Source of the DNA: Paenibacillus xylanexedens
GTDB taxonomy: Bacteria > Bacillota > Bacilli > Paenibacillales > Paenibacillaceae
Assembly: GCF_017874615.1 (NCBI RefSeq)
Contig: NZ_JAGIKV010000002.1
Location: 372,001 to 436,000, forward strand
DNA: 64,000 bases
Reading direction: 5' to 3'
Part shown: one piece after another, positions 18,416 through 26,987 of the stretch
Layout: each line of letters begins with the position of its first letter
How positions within the stretch are numbered: the first letter of the stretch is position 1
The notes under the pieces: generated by a model
What the model saw: the letters and a program-made list of their open reading frames with translations, nothing else
The model's database searches: none
What the model was told of the DNA's origin: nothing
Translations under genes and position numbers: made by a program

Positions 18416-19098
18416 ATTCTACTCCTTTTTTGGCGAATTGTTGAAGAGACAGAAACGTATTTCCAACTCGGACGGCCTTTCCCAATGAAATTATTCTCGT
18501 TGTACTGAGAACACAAACGATCTGCTTCAAGAGTTCTCCCGTATAGAAATTGAAGACCTTGCCTCTCACTTGATCTCATCAAAACAAAAGAGCGCGTAAA
18601 TACTTAGTGGAGAACTGCTCAAAAATCCTTTCAGGGAAACTCTCCCATCTTCATTGTTGTATTTCTTGCCCTCTTGTCCAGAGGTATCTTGCGGAAATTC
18701 TTGTTCCTTCTCTACCAATCACAGAACACGTAACTTTCTCATTAAGTCATGTCCACTTTTATGTAATAAATCTTAAGATTTCTCTCTCCACGTATTATTG
18801 TTGTCCGGTAAAGTTGATTTTTTTGCTACCTATCTTTCCCTTAATCCCTATAGAGACCCAGATGTCATCTTGTTCAACACTAAGAATTCGTGATGATCGC
18901 GAGGGTTTCGGAAATATCAATGAATTAATGGCTCAAAACCAACTTTAGGGGTTGATCGATTTAAAACTCCAAGCATCTTCATCAATCATCGTTTAATGCG
19001 AAGATTATTAAAGTGAGAACTTCCCATGATTTGCGCCCGAAGACTGTCAACCACTTAATTATGAGATAGAACCCAAGATTTGATCATTATAGAGTTTC
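18416..19098. other. Non-coding or decayed stretch inside array 1
   Basis: About 680 bases between the membrane gene and the first recognisable site. Short fragments of open frame occur on both strands (for example GELLKQIVCVLSTTRIISL on the minus strand) but none has a ribosome site. It probably holds the promoter of the distal pair plus remnants of a lost cassette. Confidence 0.4.
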
Positions 19099-19217
19099 CC
19101 ATAACATTCTTATATTCACGAACCCGGAGGGGTTGTCTGCTAACATGCTCCTCGAAACCCATTTCTCAAACCAAGGCTCCATCGAAGCCTACGCTTAAAT
19201 CTTACGTTACGCTAATT
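19099..19217 (-). repeat. attC-like site 1 (degenerate)
   Basis: Left half CATAACATTCTTATATTCACG, right half decayed to TTAAATCTTACGTTACGC. Inner arms AACCC-GGAG-GGGTT and GGCTCCATCGAAGCC remain and match the better-kept site at 53133, while the middle arm has lost its pairing. Confidence 0.6.
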
Positions 19218-19243
19218 CCCGTGCTCTAAGAGTTAAACAATTA

Positions 19244-20017
19244 CTATTTCCTTTGAATTAAATTTTCTATCATCTGTTTCATCATTTCGGACTTTATTTT
19301 CTCATCTTTAGTATCCTCAATTAATTTAAAGGACAGCAATACGTTCTGAACATCTATTAAACTATCGTGATAACTTTTAAGTTGCAGAACTGTCCTACTG
19401 TACAAAAAGAACATTAATCCTGCTATCACTTCAACTACTATTCCTGAGGCTGTTACTATATAAGTTATATCCTTGAATTGCGAGGTAAAGTATGACACGC
19501 AAAGAGCACATAAAATTATTAGTATACCTAAAAAACTCATTATTAAAGAAGAAAAGAACGATTTCTTATTGCTGATTTTAACAAGATCATAGTATTCTTC
19601 TAAATTTCTTAAATTAATACTGACTAAGCTATCATAATACCTACTTGTTTCATTACTAGCAGACTTTTTCTCGAGTCGTTCTTTTTGAAGTTCCAGAGTT
19701 TTTATTTCAGCAGCTAATCGTCCTTGTTTTGTATCAGAAAAACTAGCTGCAAAAATTAAACCACCAATTACAATTAAAACAATCCCAATATAGAGAAACG
19801 TGTCAATAAATCCCGAACAAATAAGGATGCCTGTTATTGTTACTATTCCAAAAAAATACCTTAGCGCACTTGTTAACTTTTGATCTGTCTCTTTCTCTCC
19901 AATTAGCTTTTGAATTTTAGAATCAATAAAATCGAGACCAATTGCATCACCACTTAACTCCACATTATCAGTTGTCGTATCATTTATTTTAATCGGTATT
20001 TCAGTCTCTTCGCTCAT
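19244..20017 (-). CDS. TRADD-N-associated-type membrane protein
   Basis: A 257-residue protein with two pairs of membrane segments (about 50-90 and 155-205) separated by a coiled coil. The second pair, with YDLVKISNKKSFFSSLIMSF, TASGIVVEVIAGLMFFLYSR and LKSYHDSLIDVQNVLLSFK, matches my memory of the TRADD-N-associated transmembrane domain, which in bacteria is linked to conflict or cell-death systems. A cassette gene in array 1 between sites at 19099 and 20043. It may be a membrane-damaging effector or anchor. Family call from memory of the pattern. Confidence 0.65.
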   Translation of the reverse strand: MSEETEIPIKINDTTTDNVELSGDAIGLDFIDSKIQKLIGEKETDQKLTSALRYFFGIVTITGILICSGFIDTFLYIGIVLIVIGGLIFAASFSDTKQGRLAAEIKTLELQKERLEKKSASNETSRYYDSLVSINLRNLEEYYDLVKISNKKSFFSSLIMSFLGILIILCALCVSYFTSQFKDITYIVTASGIVVEVIAGLMFFLYSRTVLQLKSYHDSLIDVQNVLLSFKLIEDTKDEKIKSEMMKQMIENLIQRK

Positions 20018-20042
20018 GTCATTTATCCTTTACAGTGATTTG

Positions 20043-20121
20043 TCATAACGTTCCTGTATTCACGACTCGGCGAATGTCGGGCCAAGTTCGTATGCACTCA
20101 GCGTGAATATATTGATATATG
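20043..20121 (-). repeat. attC-like site 2
   Basis: Left CATAACGTTCCTGTATTCACG; right GCGTGAATATATTGATATATG, in which the usual GTTA has become GATA. Inner hairpins have C-GAAT-G and C-GTAT-G loops. Confidence 0.7.
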
Positions 20122-20200
20122 ATGTCAACATCTTCTCCGATATACTTTAATTTTTAATTCCATCCTTAAGATTCTATGTTACTGATCCAGATAAGTACTT

Positions 20201-21082
20201 TTACTTCTTATACCAACTCTGATATTTGGTTTCAGCTGCACGTTGATAACCACTCTTTTTAGAATTGCATTCTTTACATAATAACTGGATATTAGTCACA
20301 TCATTAAATCCATATAAATTTAAGGGAACGATATGATCGTAATTCTCTTGATTTTCTAAAGATAAATATCCACTTAAGTCTTTCCCACACTTTGTACATG
20401 CACCTCTATCTCTAAAATACACTGCTCTTTTTACCCATGATGGAATGCTAACACGTTTTAACTTGTAATCTGTTTTTAATATAGGTTCTAGAGAATTCTC
20501 TTTTACAAATTCCATTGCAAAATCATCTCCGTCACACATATTTAAGTATGAAGAGAAAATCTCATTGAATTCTTGTAAGAGTTTTCTGTTCAAAAATAAA
20601 ATATAAAAGACTTCCTCCCCAAGTAATTCAATGACCTTATAGTATCCTTCTAAAAGAACCAACTCTTGATAATAATCTTCAAAATGTCTTTCTTCTAAAA
20701 TATCTTCTTCCGAGTCATTCCACCATTCCATAAAAGATAAATGATCTACTCCGTATTCTTCAAAGATATGTTCTAAGGGTGTAATATATCTGGGGTTATC
20801 AAAATCAAAATGCGATCTATCAATACAATTTGAAATTTTTAGTTTTGAATACTGCTCCCAAAATAGTGAATCAATAATGAATTCAATGAACGCATGCAAA
20901 TTGCTTCTTTTTTTGAAAGGCTCTATATAATTCAAAACCCCAGAGTCGCCAAAAATACTTTCCAGGTTCATCAAGTAGCTAGATGGATCTTCAATAACAC
21001 CTTGTATCACATTTGCATAATAATAAGTACTTATGTACTTCATATCAATGTAGCTCATCGATATCAATTTCCTCCAAAACAA
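20201..21082 (-). CDS. HNH endonuclease domain protein, 293 aa
   Basis: The C-terminal 80 residues form an HNH nuclease: ACTKCGKDLSG, then NYDHIVPLNLYGFNDVTN and LLCKECNSKKSG, giving the two zinc Cys pairs, the DH and the N/H catalytic positions. The N-terminal 210 residues are helical, acidic and unrecognised, and may be a recognition module. ATG is 47 bases inside the cassette. A defence nuclease is the likeliest role. Cassette of array 1 between sites 20043 and 21129. Confidence 0.8.
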   Translation of the reverse strand: MFWRKLISMSYIDMKYISTYYYANVIQGVIEDPSSYLMNLESIFGDSGVLNYIEPFKKRSNLHAFIEFIIDSLFWEQYSKLKISNCIDRSHFDFDNPRYITPLEHIFEEYGVDHLSFMEWWNDSEEDILEERHFEDYYQELVLLEGYYKVIELLGEEVFYILFLNRKLLQEFNEIFSSYLNMCDGDDFAMEFVKENSLEPILKTDYKLKRVSIPSWVKRAVYFRDRGACTKCGKDLSGYLSLENQENYDHIVPLNLYGFNDVTNIQLLCKECNSKKSGYQRAAETKYQSWYKK

Positions 21083-21128
21083 GTTGAATTATATGTTATA
21101 TAACTTTTTTAGTACTTTAGTCGATTTC

Positions 21129-21189
21129 CTATAACGTTTCTGTATTCACGAACCGACGCATGTCGGATGCGTGAATATTATGTTATATG
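21129..21189 (-). repeat. attC-like site 3 (shortest)
   Basis: TATAACGTTTCTGTATTCACG ... CGTGAATATTATGTTATATG, 61 bases, with a single inner hairpin CCGAC-GCAT-GTCGG. This is the minimal form: outer double-box stem plus one arm. Confidence 0.85.
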
Positions 21190-21299
21190 CTGCCTGTGTT
21201 TTCAAATTCAATATTTAAATTAATCTTGCATTTGAGTTACACTAATTACAAGGTTTGATTGAATCATTGTGACACTTTCCACTAAGAAGTATTATTAAT

Positions 21300-22208
21300 T
21301 CAAGAATCTTTGTTTACGTAATTTTCAAGAAAGTCCTCTAATTGTTTTTCTTCCTTATTACGATCTTCTTCAATTAATCTCCTCCATATACTTGGAGCGT
21401 CAGATTCATAATGATCCATATACTCCATCTTATGAATTAGTTCATCTAAGAAAGCGTATGAATCTACATCCAATTCTTCGCTTACTTTTGACGAAAAATC
21501 ATCTAAATCATTAAGTATATATTCATGTCTTTTCACTAGATTTTCTGCCTTTTCAAGTAAATATTTATCAATACCGAATGCTGAAACAATTAAATCTTTA
21601 TCTCTAAATGAATAATTAATAGCTATAGAAAACAAACGCATTTGAAGAAGTATACGAACTACTAGAGTGTAGAAATAAGGTTCTTCTAACTCATCTTGAA
21701 TAGCTTTAGAAAGTGTTTTCAATTGTTTGTTAAGCTTCAAATACTGTGACAAGAATACTGAAGATAATTCTATACGACTTCTTACAGAATAAATATTTTT
21801 CACTAAAGTTGCTTTTTCCTGACCGTAATTAAACTCCTTCCCGTACTTTTTAGCAATCTCAAAACTCATAATCAGATTTTGGTCAGCATATGTCAGTTTT
21901 TCGCTTATATCTGCCAAAATATTATTGAATAGATCATTCGTATTCTCTTTTAGCTGTATATTAAGATGATCTAAAACATATATCTCTAGTTCGTCAATAA
22001 AATTATTAGGTGTGATAATGGAATTACTGCATTCAATGTCTATATAATCTACGATTTTATAAACTAATGGCGAGTATAGGTTTTGCAAGCTTTCCTTATT
22101 TTGTTTTTCTGTATCACGATTACGTGTCAGTTTATGTCCTAAATACTGCCCAGCAAATGCAGCACCAAACGCGCCAGATATGGTTAATAAAGGGGTAAGA
22201 TCAGCCAT
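21300..22208 (-). CDS. Membrane-anchored helical protein, 302 aa
   Basis: An N-terminal hydrophobic segment (TPLLTISGAFGAAFAGQYLG, residues 4-23) is followed by a Lys-rich stretch and about 270 residues of predicted helix with an acidic end. It looks like a signal-anchored cytosolic protein. No family recognised. The 76-base leader to the cassette edge has a ribosome site (AGGAG) but no clear promoter. Its cassette ends match: GTTATATGC at the start and GCATATAAC at the finish. Confidence 0.6.
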   Translation of the reverse strand: MADLTPLLTISGAFGAAFAGQYLGHKLTRNRDTEKQNKESLQNLYSPLVYKIVDYIDIECSNSIITPNNFIDELEIYVLDHLNIQLKENTNDLFNNILADISEKLTYADQNLIMSFEIAKKYGKEFNYGQEKATLVKNIYSVRSRIELSSVFLSQYLKLNKQLKTLSKAIQDELEEPYFYTLVVRILLQMRLFSIAINYSFRDKDLIVSAFGIDKYLLEKAENLVKRHEYILNDLDDFSSKVSEELDVDSYAFLDELIHKMEYMDHYESDAPSIWRRLIEEDRNKEEKQLEDFLENYVNKDS

Positions 22209-22283
22209 AGAAATACTCCTAAATGTATTTTTTTGTTTTAGGAAAAAATCAATACTTTGTATTTTCCTATTCTTTCAAGTTGC

Positions 22284-22380
22284 ATATAACGTTACTGTAT
22301 TCACGATCCAGCGTATACTGGGTGTCCGACGCATGTCGGACCCAGAACGTATGCCCGCAGCGTGAATATTATGTTATACG
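22284..22380 (-). repeat. attC-like site 4
   Basis: TATAACGTTACTGTATTCACG ... CGTGAATATTATGTTATACG. Three inner arms: CCAGC-GTAT-ACTGG, GTCCGAC-GCAT-GTCGGAC (seven pairs) and a weak AAC-GTAT-GCC arm. Confidence 0.88.
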
Positions 22381-22437
22381 CTCTCCCTGTCTTCGCTGTA
22401 TATACTTCAAGCACTTTAAAATGCTTTACATGAATTT

Positions 22438-23607
22438 CTAAAAAGGTAATTGAACTCTTTGTATAAATGTTTTATCATCACTTACTGTCTGAACATCTAT
22501 ATAAGGATTATTGAGATAAAAAATCGTATTATTTTTTTGTCTACTCATCTCTTCGAATAATACAATTTGTCCTTCTAAATCATCCTTTCTATATTTTCGG
22601 TATTTAAGTAGATTATCATTTCCGTAAGAGTTTTCTGCTTTATACCTTGCAGAGTAATTTTCTTCTTTATTTCTTACAAGTATCGTTTCAATTTCGCAAT
22701 TTTTAGACCAGATTTCTTCATCTATTTTATTCAAAAAAAGGATTTGAATTTCATCAGGTAAATCTTTATGTTTTTCTTCTGATTCAAAATATACAACCGA
22801 GTAGTCACTATTGGGGCTATCTAGCATTTTTTGTTGATGTGCTTTTAATTTAATACTTCTATTCTCAACATACTTTTCTTTTACATATTCATCTTTTAAA
22901 ATTCCCAAAAATTCTTCAAAAGACTTCAATGTAAATTGATATATTGAATCTAAATAACTAATAACATCCTGACTTTGATGCTGTATATCCTTTCTAAAGA
23001 AGGGATTTATTTTTGTTACATTTTGCGAGCCAATAAGGTCCATAGAGACTTTAAGATAAATGTCGAGTGTATGTTTAGATCGGTTATTGAATGCATCTAT
23101 ATAACTAAATTCAGATGACAAATTAATATCGTTATACCATAATGACATACCCGGGAAATCATTAGAGTAGGTTTGTTGATTAAAAACACTTAACATCTTC
23201 GGGAAATCAACTGTGTCAATTTTTTTTGCTTTGTTGGCCAATAAAGCCGCATTGGAAACTTGAGCCATCGAATCAAAAGAGTTTCTAATGTATTGAAAAA
23301 AATCTTTTGTTGTTTTGTTCAGCAAAAAAACAACAGGTACTTCTATATTTGAAACCTTGACCTGAAAATCGGGAAGGCCTTCTGTAGTGATTGAAACTTT
23401 CTTAAGCTCATTTTCTTGATGCATTAAGTCATTGAACAAGTTATTTTTCCATTCATCATGCTCATTCGACATTTTTTCTATCAAGTCAGAAATGAGATCT
23501 CTACAATATTTTGCAGTTCCAATGGCTTTTGAAGTATTTAAAACAAATTGCCAAGCATCATAAATTTTGTGATTATACAAATCCATTTCAAGTGTTTTAT
23601 CAATCAT
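22438..23607 (-). CDS. Hypothetical cassette protein, 389 aa
   Basis: An AT-rich, soluble, mainly helical protein. Around residue 175 it has AFNNRSKHTLDIY, a pattern of the NR-x-x-H kind seen near the active site of some HEPN-fold proteins, but the rest does not let me assign that fold. The second half is rich in Lys/Glu and ends in a beta-rich tail (FLNNPYIDVQTVSDDKT). Cassette ends GTTATACGC / GCGTATAAC match. Role unknown; its neighbours suggest a conflict function. Confidence 0.6.
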   Translation of the reverse strand: MIDKTLEMDLYNHKIYDAWQFVLNTSKAIGTAKYCRDLISDLIEKMSNEHDEWKNNLFNDLMHQENELKKVSITTEGLPDFQVKVSNIEVPVVFLLNKTTKDFFQYIRNSFDSMAQVSNAALLANKAKKIDTVDFPKMLSVFNQQTYSNDFPGMSLWYNDINLSSEFSYIDAFNNRSKHTLDIYLKVSMDLIGSQNVTKINPFFRKDIQHQSQDVISYLDSIYQFTLKSFEEFLGILKDEYVKEKYVENRSIKLKAHQQKMLDSPNSDYSVVYFESEEKHKDLPDEIQILFLNKIDEEIWSKNCEIETILVRNKEENYSARYKAENSYGNDNLLKYRKYRKDDLEGQIVLFEEMSRQKNNTIFYLNNPYIDVQTVSDDKTFIQRVQLPF

Positions 23608-23668
23608 TGGTAATCTACCTCCTTATTTTAAACGCATTTTGATATTATCTTTATTCTTTAGGGATTGC

Positions 23669-23765
23669 GTATAACGTTTCTGTAATCTCGACCCGACTCA
23701 TGTCGGGTGTCCGGCGTATGCCGGACCTAGGGCGTAAGCCCTCAGCGTGAATATTATGTTATAGG
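23669..23765 (-). repeat. attC-like site 5
   Basis: TATAACGTTTCTGTAATCTCG ... GCGTGAATATTATGTTATAGG. Three tandem arms: CCCGAC-TCAT-GTCGGG, GTCCGGC-GTAT-GCCGGAC and AGGGC-GTAA-GCCCT, a cloverleaf layout. Confidence 0.88.
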
Positions 23766-23804
23766 ATGTCAGCAGCTTCTATGAAATGCTCAATATAATA
23801 ATCA

Positions 23805-24713
23805 CTACAGTATAGGCTTTTCAATATTTAAATAGCTAATTTCGCCTCTTGTATTACAATTGGCAGTAATTAAAGTTAGCTCTAACCCCTTCCTACATAC
23901 AAAAGATATAGCAACAGAATCCCCATAAGAAGTAATTGAATAAAAATCGATAATAGTAACAGGAACATCGAGCATTGAAGATATGTCCCTTTTCACTTTT
24001 CCTAGCTTAATTTTCATATCATCAATTTCAATCAAGTTGTCTTTACCTTTATACTTTTCAATAATTTCTTTGAGTAATTTCTTGCCTGCAACCGTACCTA
24101 TAGCACCACCTGTAGCTTTACCAATAACCATAATAAGAGCTGCTAAAGAAAACGAGCTTGCGCCGGTATTACTCAGAGTTGCTCTCTTATTAATTATTTC
24201 GTAAGCTAATTTTTGATCGTCCAATTCCTCTATAATAGGATGTTCACTCAAATCAGCTTCAATAATCGTAATATTGAGAAGATCAACATCCTCATTTTCA
24301 TTATTATCTTCTATAGCTTTAATTTCAGATCCTTCGATTCTTATTGTTTCATATTTAACTAATTTAAAATGGTCTTTAAAGCATTGATTAATGCATGTCA
24401 AAGTTGACTGATAGCCATCAAGAAAATCTTCATGGTTGTCTATATCTTCAAATCCAACAGTAAATTGCAAAAAATTAATATCAAATTCTATGTAACTTCC
24501 ATGGATATTATAACTTGTTTGAAGCCAATCTCCTTTACATCTTATAACATCAATTTCTAATTGTTGGAGCAATTCTTCTGTGACAGAAATCTCGGTAATA
24601 AAATACTGTATCTTCAATATTTCTTTGCGATTAATACTTTTTCCATCATCGCCTTCCGGCATATAAGTCATGTCACTTGAAACAATAACTTTAATTAACT
24701 GCATTTCTTTCAA
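23805..24713 (-). CDS. Hypothetical cassette protein with glycine-rich hydrophobic segment, 302 aa
   Basis: Residues of about 185-212 (SFSLAALIMVIGKATGGAIG then TVAGKKLL) form a hydrophobic, glycine-rich helix in an otherwise soluble acidic protein. Such glycine-zipper-like segments occur in pore-forming effectors, but there is no further support. The C-terminal 100 residues alternate beta and helix. Its cassette ends CCTATAAC / GTTATAGG match. No family recognised. Confidence 0.6.
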   Translation of the reverse strand: MKEMQLIKVIVSSDMTYMPEGDDGKSINRKEILKIQYFITEISVTEELLQQLEIDVIRCKGDWLQTSYNIHGSYIEFDINFLQFTVGFEDIDNHEDFLDGYQSTLTCINQCFKDHFKLVKYETIRIEGSEIKAIEDNNENEDVDLLNITIIEADLSEHPIIEELDDQKLAYEIINKRATLSNTGASSFSLAALIMVIGKATGGAIGTVAGKKLLKEIIEKYKGKDNLIEIDDMKIKLGKVKRDISSMLDVPVTIIDFYSITSYGDSVAISFVCRKGLELTLITANCNTRGEISYLNIEKPIL

Positions 24714-24799
24714 ACCTCCAATAAATTCAACTATAAATCATTAAAAATACCGCTTTGAAGTTCAGTAATTGGACTTTTATATTTGCTTTCGCTAATTTC

Positions 24800-24921
24800 C
24801 TATAACGTTCCCGTATTCACGACGCTTGGCGTATGCCAAGTGTGTCCGGCAGCCTTTGCTTCCCTAGAATGCTTCTGCCGGACCGAGGGCGTATGCCCGA
24901 TGCGTGAATATTATGTTAGAC
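24800..24921 (-). repeat. attC-like site 6
   Basis: TATAACGTTCCCGTATTCACG ... CGTGAATATTATGTTAGAC. Arms: CTTGGC-GTAT-GCCAAG, a nine-pair GTCCGGCAG/CTGCCGGAC arm with a longer loop, and GGGC-GTAT-GCCC. Read on the gene strand its right box is GTCTAAC, the classical attC R'' box. Confidence 0.9.
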
Positions 24922-24987
24922 GCCGTACCGACTTCCTTGGTTAATCAAGTTACTCCTTTATTTACTTTTAGTCTTCTAAAAAAACTC

Positions 24988-26070
24988 TTATTCAAAGATA
25001 TCATCTTCATCATAATCAAAGTCATTCTCGGCAACATGCAATTCGAATTTATCCATAATTGCCTCTATGTCTACACCTAATGAAGATAAGTAATTAATCT
25101 CTTTCCGATCTATTCCTGTCCAAGATTTTCTCCAGGCTTTCTCAAAGTACAAGTTTATGTCGTTAATAATCATAATGTATCTTAATAAACCCAAGTAGTT
25201 TGTTGGCTTCTCTACATATTTATTTATGTCGTCTCCTATTATTCTATCTATATCCGCTAACGTATATATTCCATATAATTTCAATTCATTAACTATCCTT
25301 TTACTTCCTTTATTGAAGGTGCGTTCTAATATATTTTTGTCAATAAGTGATCTGAATTTATTATTCAGATAATTTCTTAAAGACGTAGTATTGATTGATA
25401 CATTCAAATCATCATTTTCTACTTTATTCTTAACTTCTTTATCATAAATATTTATTTCCTTTGCTAAGTTATCAAATTCTCTATCAACTAATTCTAAAGT
25501 AGCCGCTGCTAAAGAGAACCTTCTTTGAATATCATTTTCCGTAGGTAAATTACCAATAAACTTATAATTTCTATCGTGCGAGATATCTGCCCAAGCATGC
25601 TCAAGTATAGTTCTAACTTGTATTTCAAAAGTTAATTCTTTAAATACGCTATATTCGGGCAATCCAAGTCTTTCGTCTGTTAGCTTGGCTACATAATGGA
25701 TAGATCTATAGCCTACCTTATCATTTCCAAGTTCCTTTGTTTTATCTACACTATGATCAGGGTCAATATCAAACAATGGTTTAATTATATCGCAACATTG
25801 TAAAACCTCACTTTTAACAAATGTAATAATTCTTATTCCAGCCATATCTTTAATTTCATTTTTGGGATTTTTATATTTTTCTTTACTGGCCTTTTTTGAA
25901 AAGCTCTCAATGTCTTTTGCTCGGCTTGAAACTGTATAATATGAAATTCCTGAGCTATTTAAAACTTCTCTTATGATTGACTCAACCTTGCTTGCAAGGT
26001 TTTTGTATGTAGGCCTTACATTCACATACCATTTAATAATCTCATCTATATTTTTCTCGCTATTCTCCAT
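24988..26070 (-). CDS. RelA/SpoT-domain (p)ppGpp synthetase-like protein
   Basis: Residues of about 40-200 carry the synthetase fold: SSRAKDIESFSKKA, EIKDMAGIRIITF, GYRSIHYVAKL and FEIQVRTILEHAWADISHD, with the key Arg, Lys, Asp, Tyr and Glu positions. A helical C-terminal region of 150 residues follows. ATG 26070 (MENSEKN) has GGGAGG seven bases upstream; the longer start overlaps that site. Stand-alone synthetases of this kind include growth-arresting toxins used in phage defence (toxSAS/CapRel), but no antitoxin is evident. First cassette of array 1. Confidence 0.85.
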   Translation of the reverse strand: MENSEKNIDEIIKWYVNVRPTYKNLASKVESIIREVLNSSGISYYTVSSRAKDIESFSKKASKEKYKNPKNEIKDMAGIRIITFVKSEVLQCCDIIKPLFDIDPDHSVDKTKELGNDKVGYRSIHYVAKLTDERLGLPEYSVFKELTFEIQVRTILEHAWADISHDRNYKFIGNLPTENDIQRRFSLAAATLELVDREFDNLAKEINIYDKEVKNKVENDDLNVSINTTSLRNYLNNKFRSLIDKNILERTFNKGSKRIVNELKLYGIYTLADIDRIIGDDINKYVEKPTNYLGLLRYIMIINDINLYFEKAWRKSWTGIDRKEINYLSSLGVDIEAIMDKFELHVAENDFDYDEDDIFE

Positions 26071-26111
26071 TAATGAACCTCCCATTTAATATGAACTTCC
26101 TACGGTATTGC

Positions 26112-26206
26112 GTCTAACATCTAATTTATGTACTTCGTAAATACCACACACCCCGCCTGATATCTGAATTAGGTATATGATAACCTATGCTGTGGTATTT
26201 GCGAAG
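26112..26206 (-). other. attI-like region A
   Basis: Starts with GTCTAAC, the junction with the first cassette, then AATTTATGTACTTCGTAAAT. The arms CTTCGTAAATACCACA (26133-26148) and TGTGGTATTTGCGAAG (26191-26206) pair at 15 of 16 positions. The same order of elements recurs at 53939-54034. Confidence 0.7.
26177..26205 (-). promoter_or_regulatory. Candidate cassette promoter Pc, copy A
   Basis: On the minus strand TTCGCA, 17 bases, TATCAT, pointing into array 1. The two boxes and 17-base spacing are kept in the copies at 32399 and 54005 although the spacer differs. Confidence 0.5.
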
Positions 26207-26244
26207 AAAAAATTGGCGAATAAGGGATATTTATCAGTTTTCTT

Positions 26245-26289
26245 TCATTCACTCATGTCCATACGATCCAATGGGCTTTGAATACGCTC
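26245..26289 (-). pseudogene. 3' remnant of tyrosine recombinase, copy A
   Basis: Fourteen codons and a stop, reading ERIQSPLDRMDMSE, in frame and almost identical to the end of the recombinase at 54071. Everything upstream has been replaced by unrelated sequence. Confidence 0.75.
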
Positions 26290-26411
26290 ATTTCATTCGG
26301 ATTGAAACAATCCACTTCCATATAACGGAAAATGCTGATAAAATATAACGAATGATGAAGTTGTTTCATGCAACGGTACTGTTAGTAGTACAACATAAGG
26401 ATGGTGTTTAT

Positions 26412-26792
26412 TTGAATAACAAGATGTTATTATTTAGCGTTGTCACACTTTGTATTCTAATATTATTGGGTTTTCTCAGGTGGGACAATCTTGAGTCCAG
26501 CGCAGACTTTCATTATAAGTATGATCGATGGGCAGGTCAGAAATGGGTAGATTTCTATCCGCCGCTAGCTGCTTCTTCCAACAGCATGGAGTTTCCACTT
26601 ATATATAGGGATGAAATAAATCAAAATGATATAGATAAATATTTAGGAAAACAAGCTCTCTCTGGAGAGTTAGTGAACAAGTGGATTGAACGAACAAAGT
26701 TAACGGATGGATATATAGGTCTGTTATTATTGAATATTCTAGTGGTCATTTACAGTTCCATTAAAATATTTATTTTGAGAGACAAAAAGTAG
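26412..26792 (+). CDS. Small two-segment membrane protein
   Basis: A hydrophobic segment near the start (MLLFSVVTLCILILLGF) and another at the end (YIGLLLLNILVVIYSSIKIFIL) flank a soluble loop of about 75 residues with WAGQKWVDFYPP. I prefer TTG 26412 as start, ten bases after AAGGA; an in-frame ATG at 26352 lacks a good site. It is the only plus-strand gene here, just outside the head of array 1. Function unknown. Confidence 0.6.
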   Translation: MNNKMLLFSVVTLCILILLGFLRWDNLESSADFHYKYDRWAGQKWVDFYPPLAASSNSMEFPLIYRDEINQNDIDKYLGKQALSGELVNKWIERTKLTDGYIGLLLLNILVVIYSSIKIFILRDKK

Positions 26793-26852
26793 GATGATTT
26801 TGATACCCCTTTAATATACAGAGGCATAAGTCGCCAAAGGGCGTACTCACAC

Positions 26853-26888
26853 AAAGGCAGCAGTCCCCAATAAGGAACTGCTGCCTTT
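26853..26888 (+). terminator. Hairpin terminator after the small membrane gene
   Basis: AAAGGCAGCAGT pairs with ACTGCTGCCTTT over 12 bases around a 12-base loop; the T-tract after it is short and interrupted. It lies between convergent genes and may act in both directions. Confidence 0.6.
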
Positions 26889-26987
26889 ACTCCTTTTAAT
26901 TGACCCCACTTAATATTTCACTTATCTATAGAAGTCATCCACGAGCCATTGTAATGTTTGAAATATCTACATTCAGCGTTTGCCACT

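Larger units (their letters stand above)
15914..26250 (-). mobile_element. Cassette array 1 (integron-like)
   Basis: About 10 kb of AT-rich minus-strand genes separated by six palindromic sites (19099, 20043, 21129, 22284, 23669, 24800). The head of the array at 26112-26206 carries an attI-like region identical in layout to that beside the recombinase at 54 kb, and the last 15 codons of a recombinase gene remain at 26245-26289. The cassettes therefore once had their own recombinase, now deleted. The left end has no recognisable site; the two most distal genes (15914-18415) share one unit. Confidence 0.75.

Noticed and set aside
18607..18948. Plus-strand 113-codon frame in array 1
   Set aside because: Starts at GTG without a ribosome site, Cys- and Ser-rich, opposite in direction to all neighbours; probably chance.
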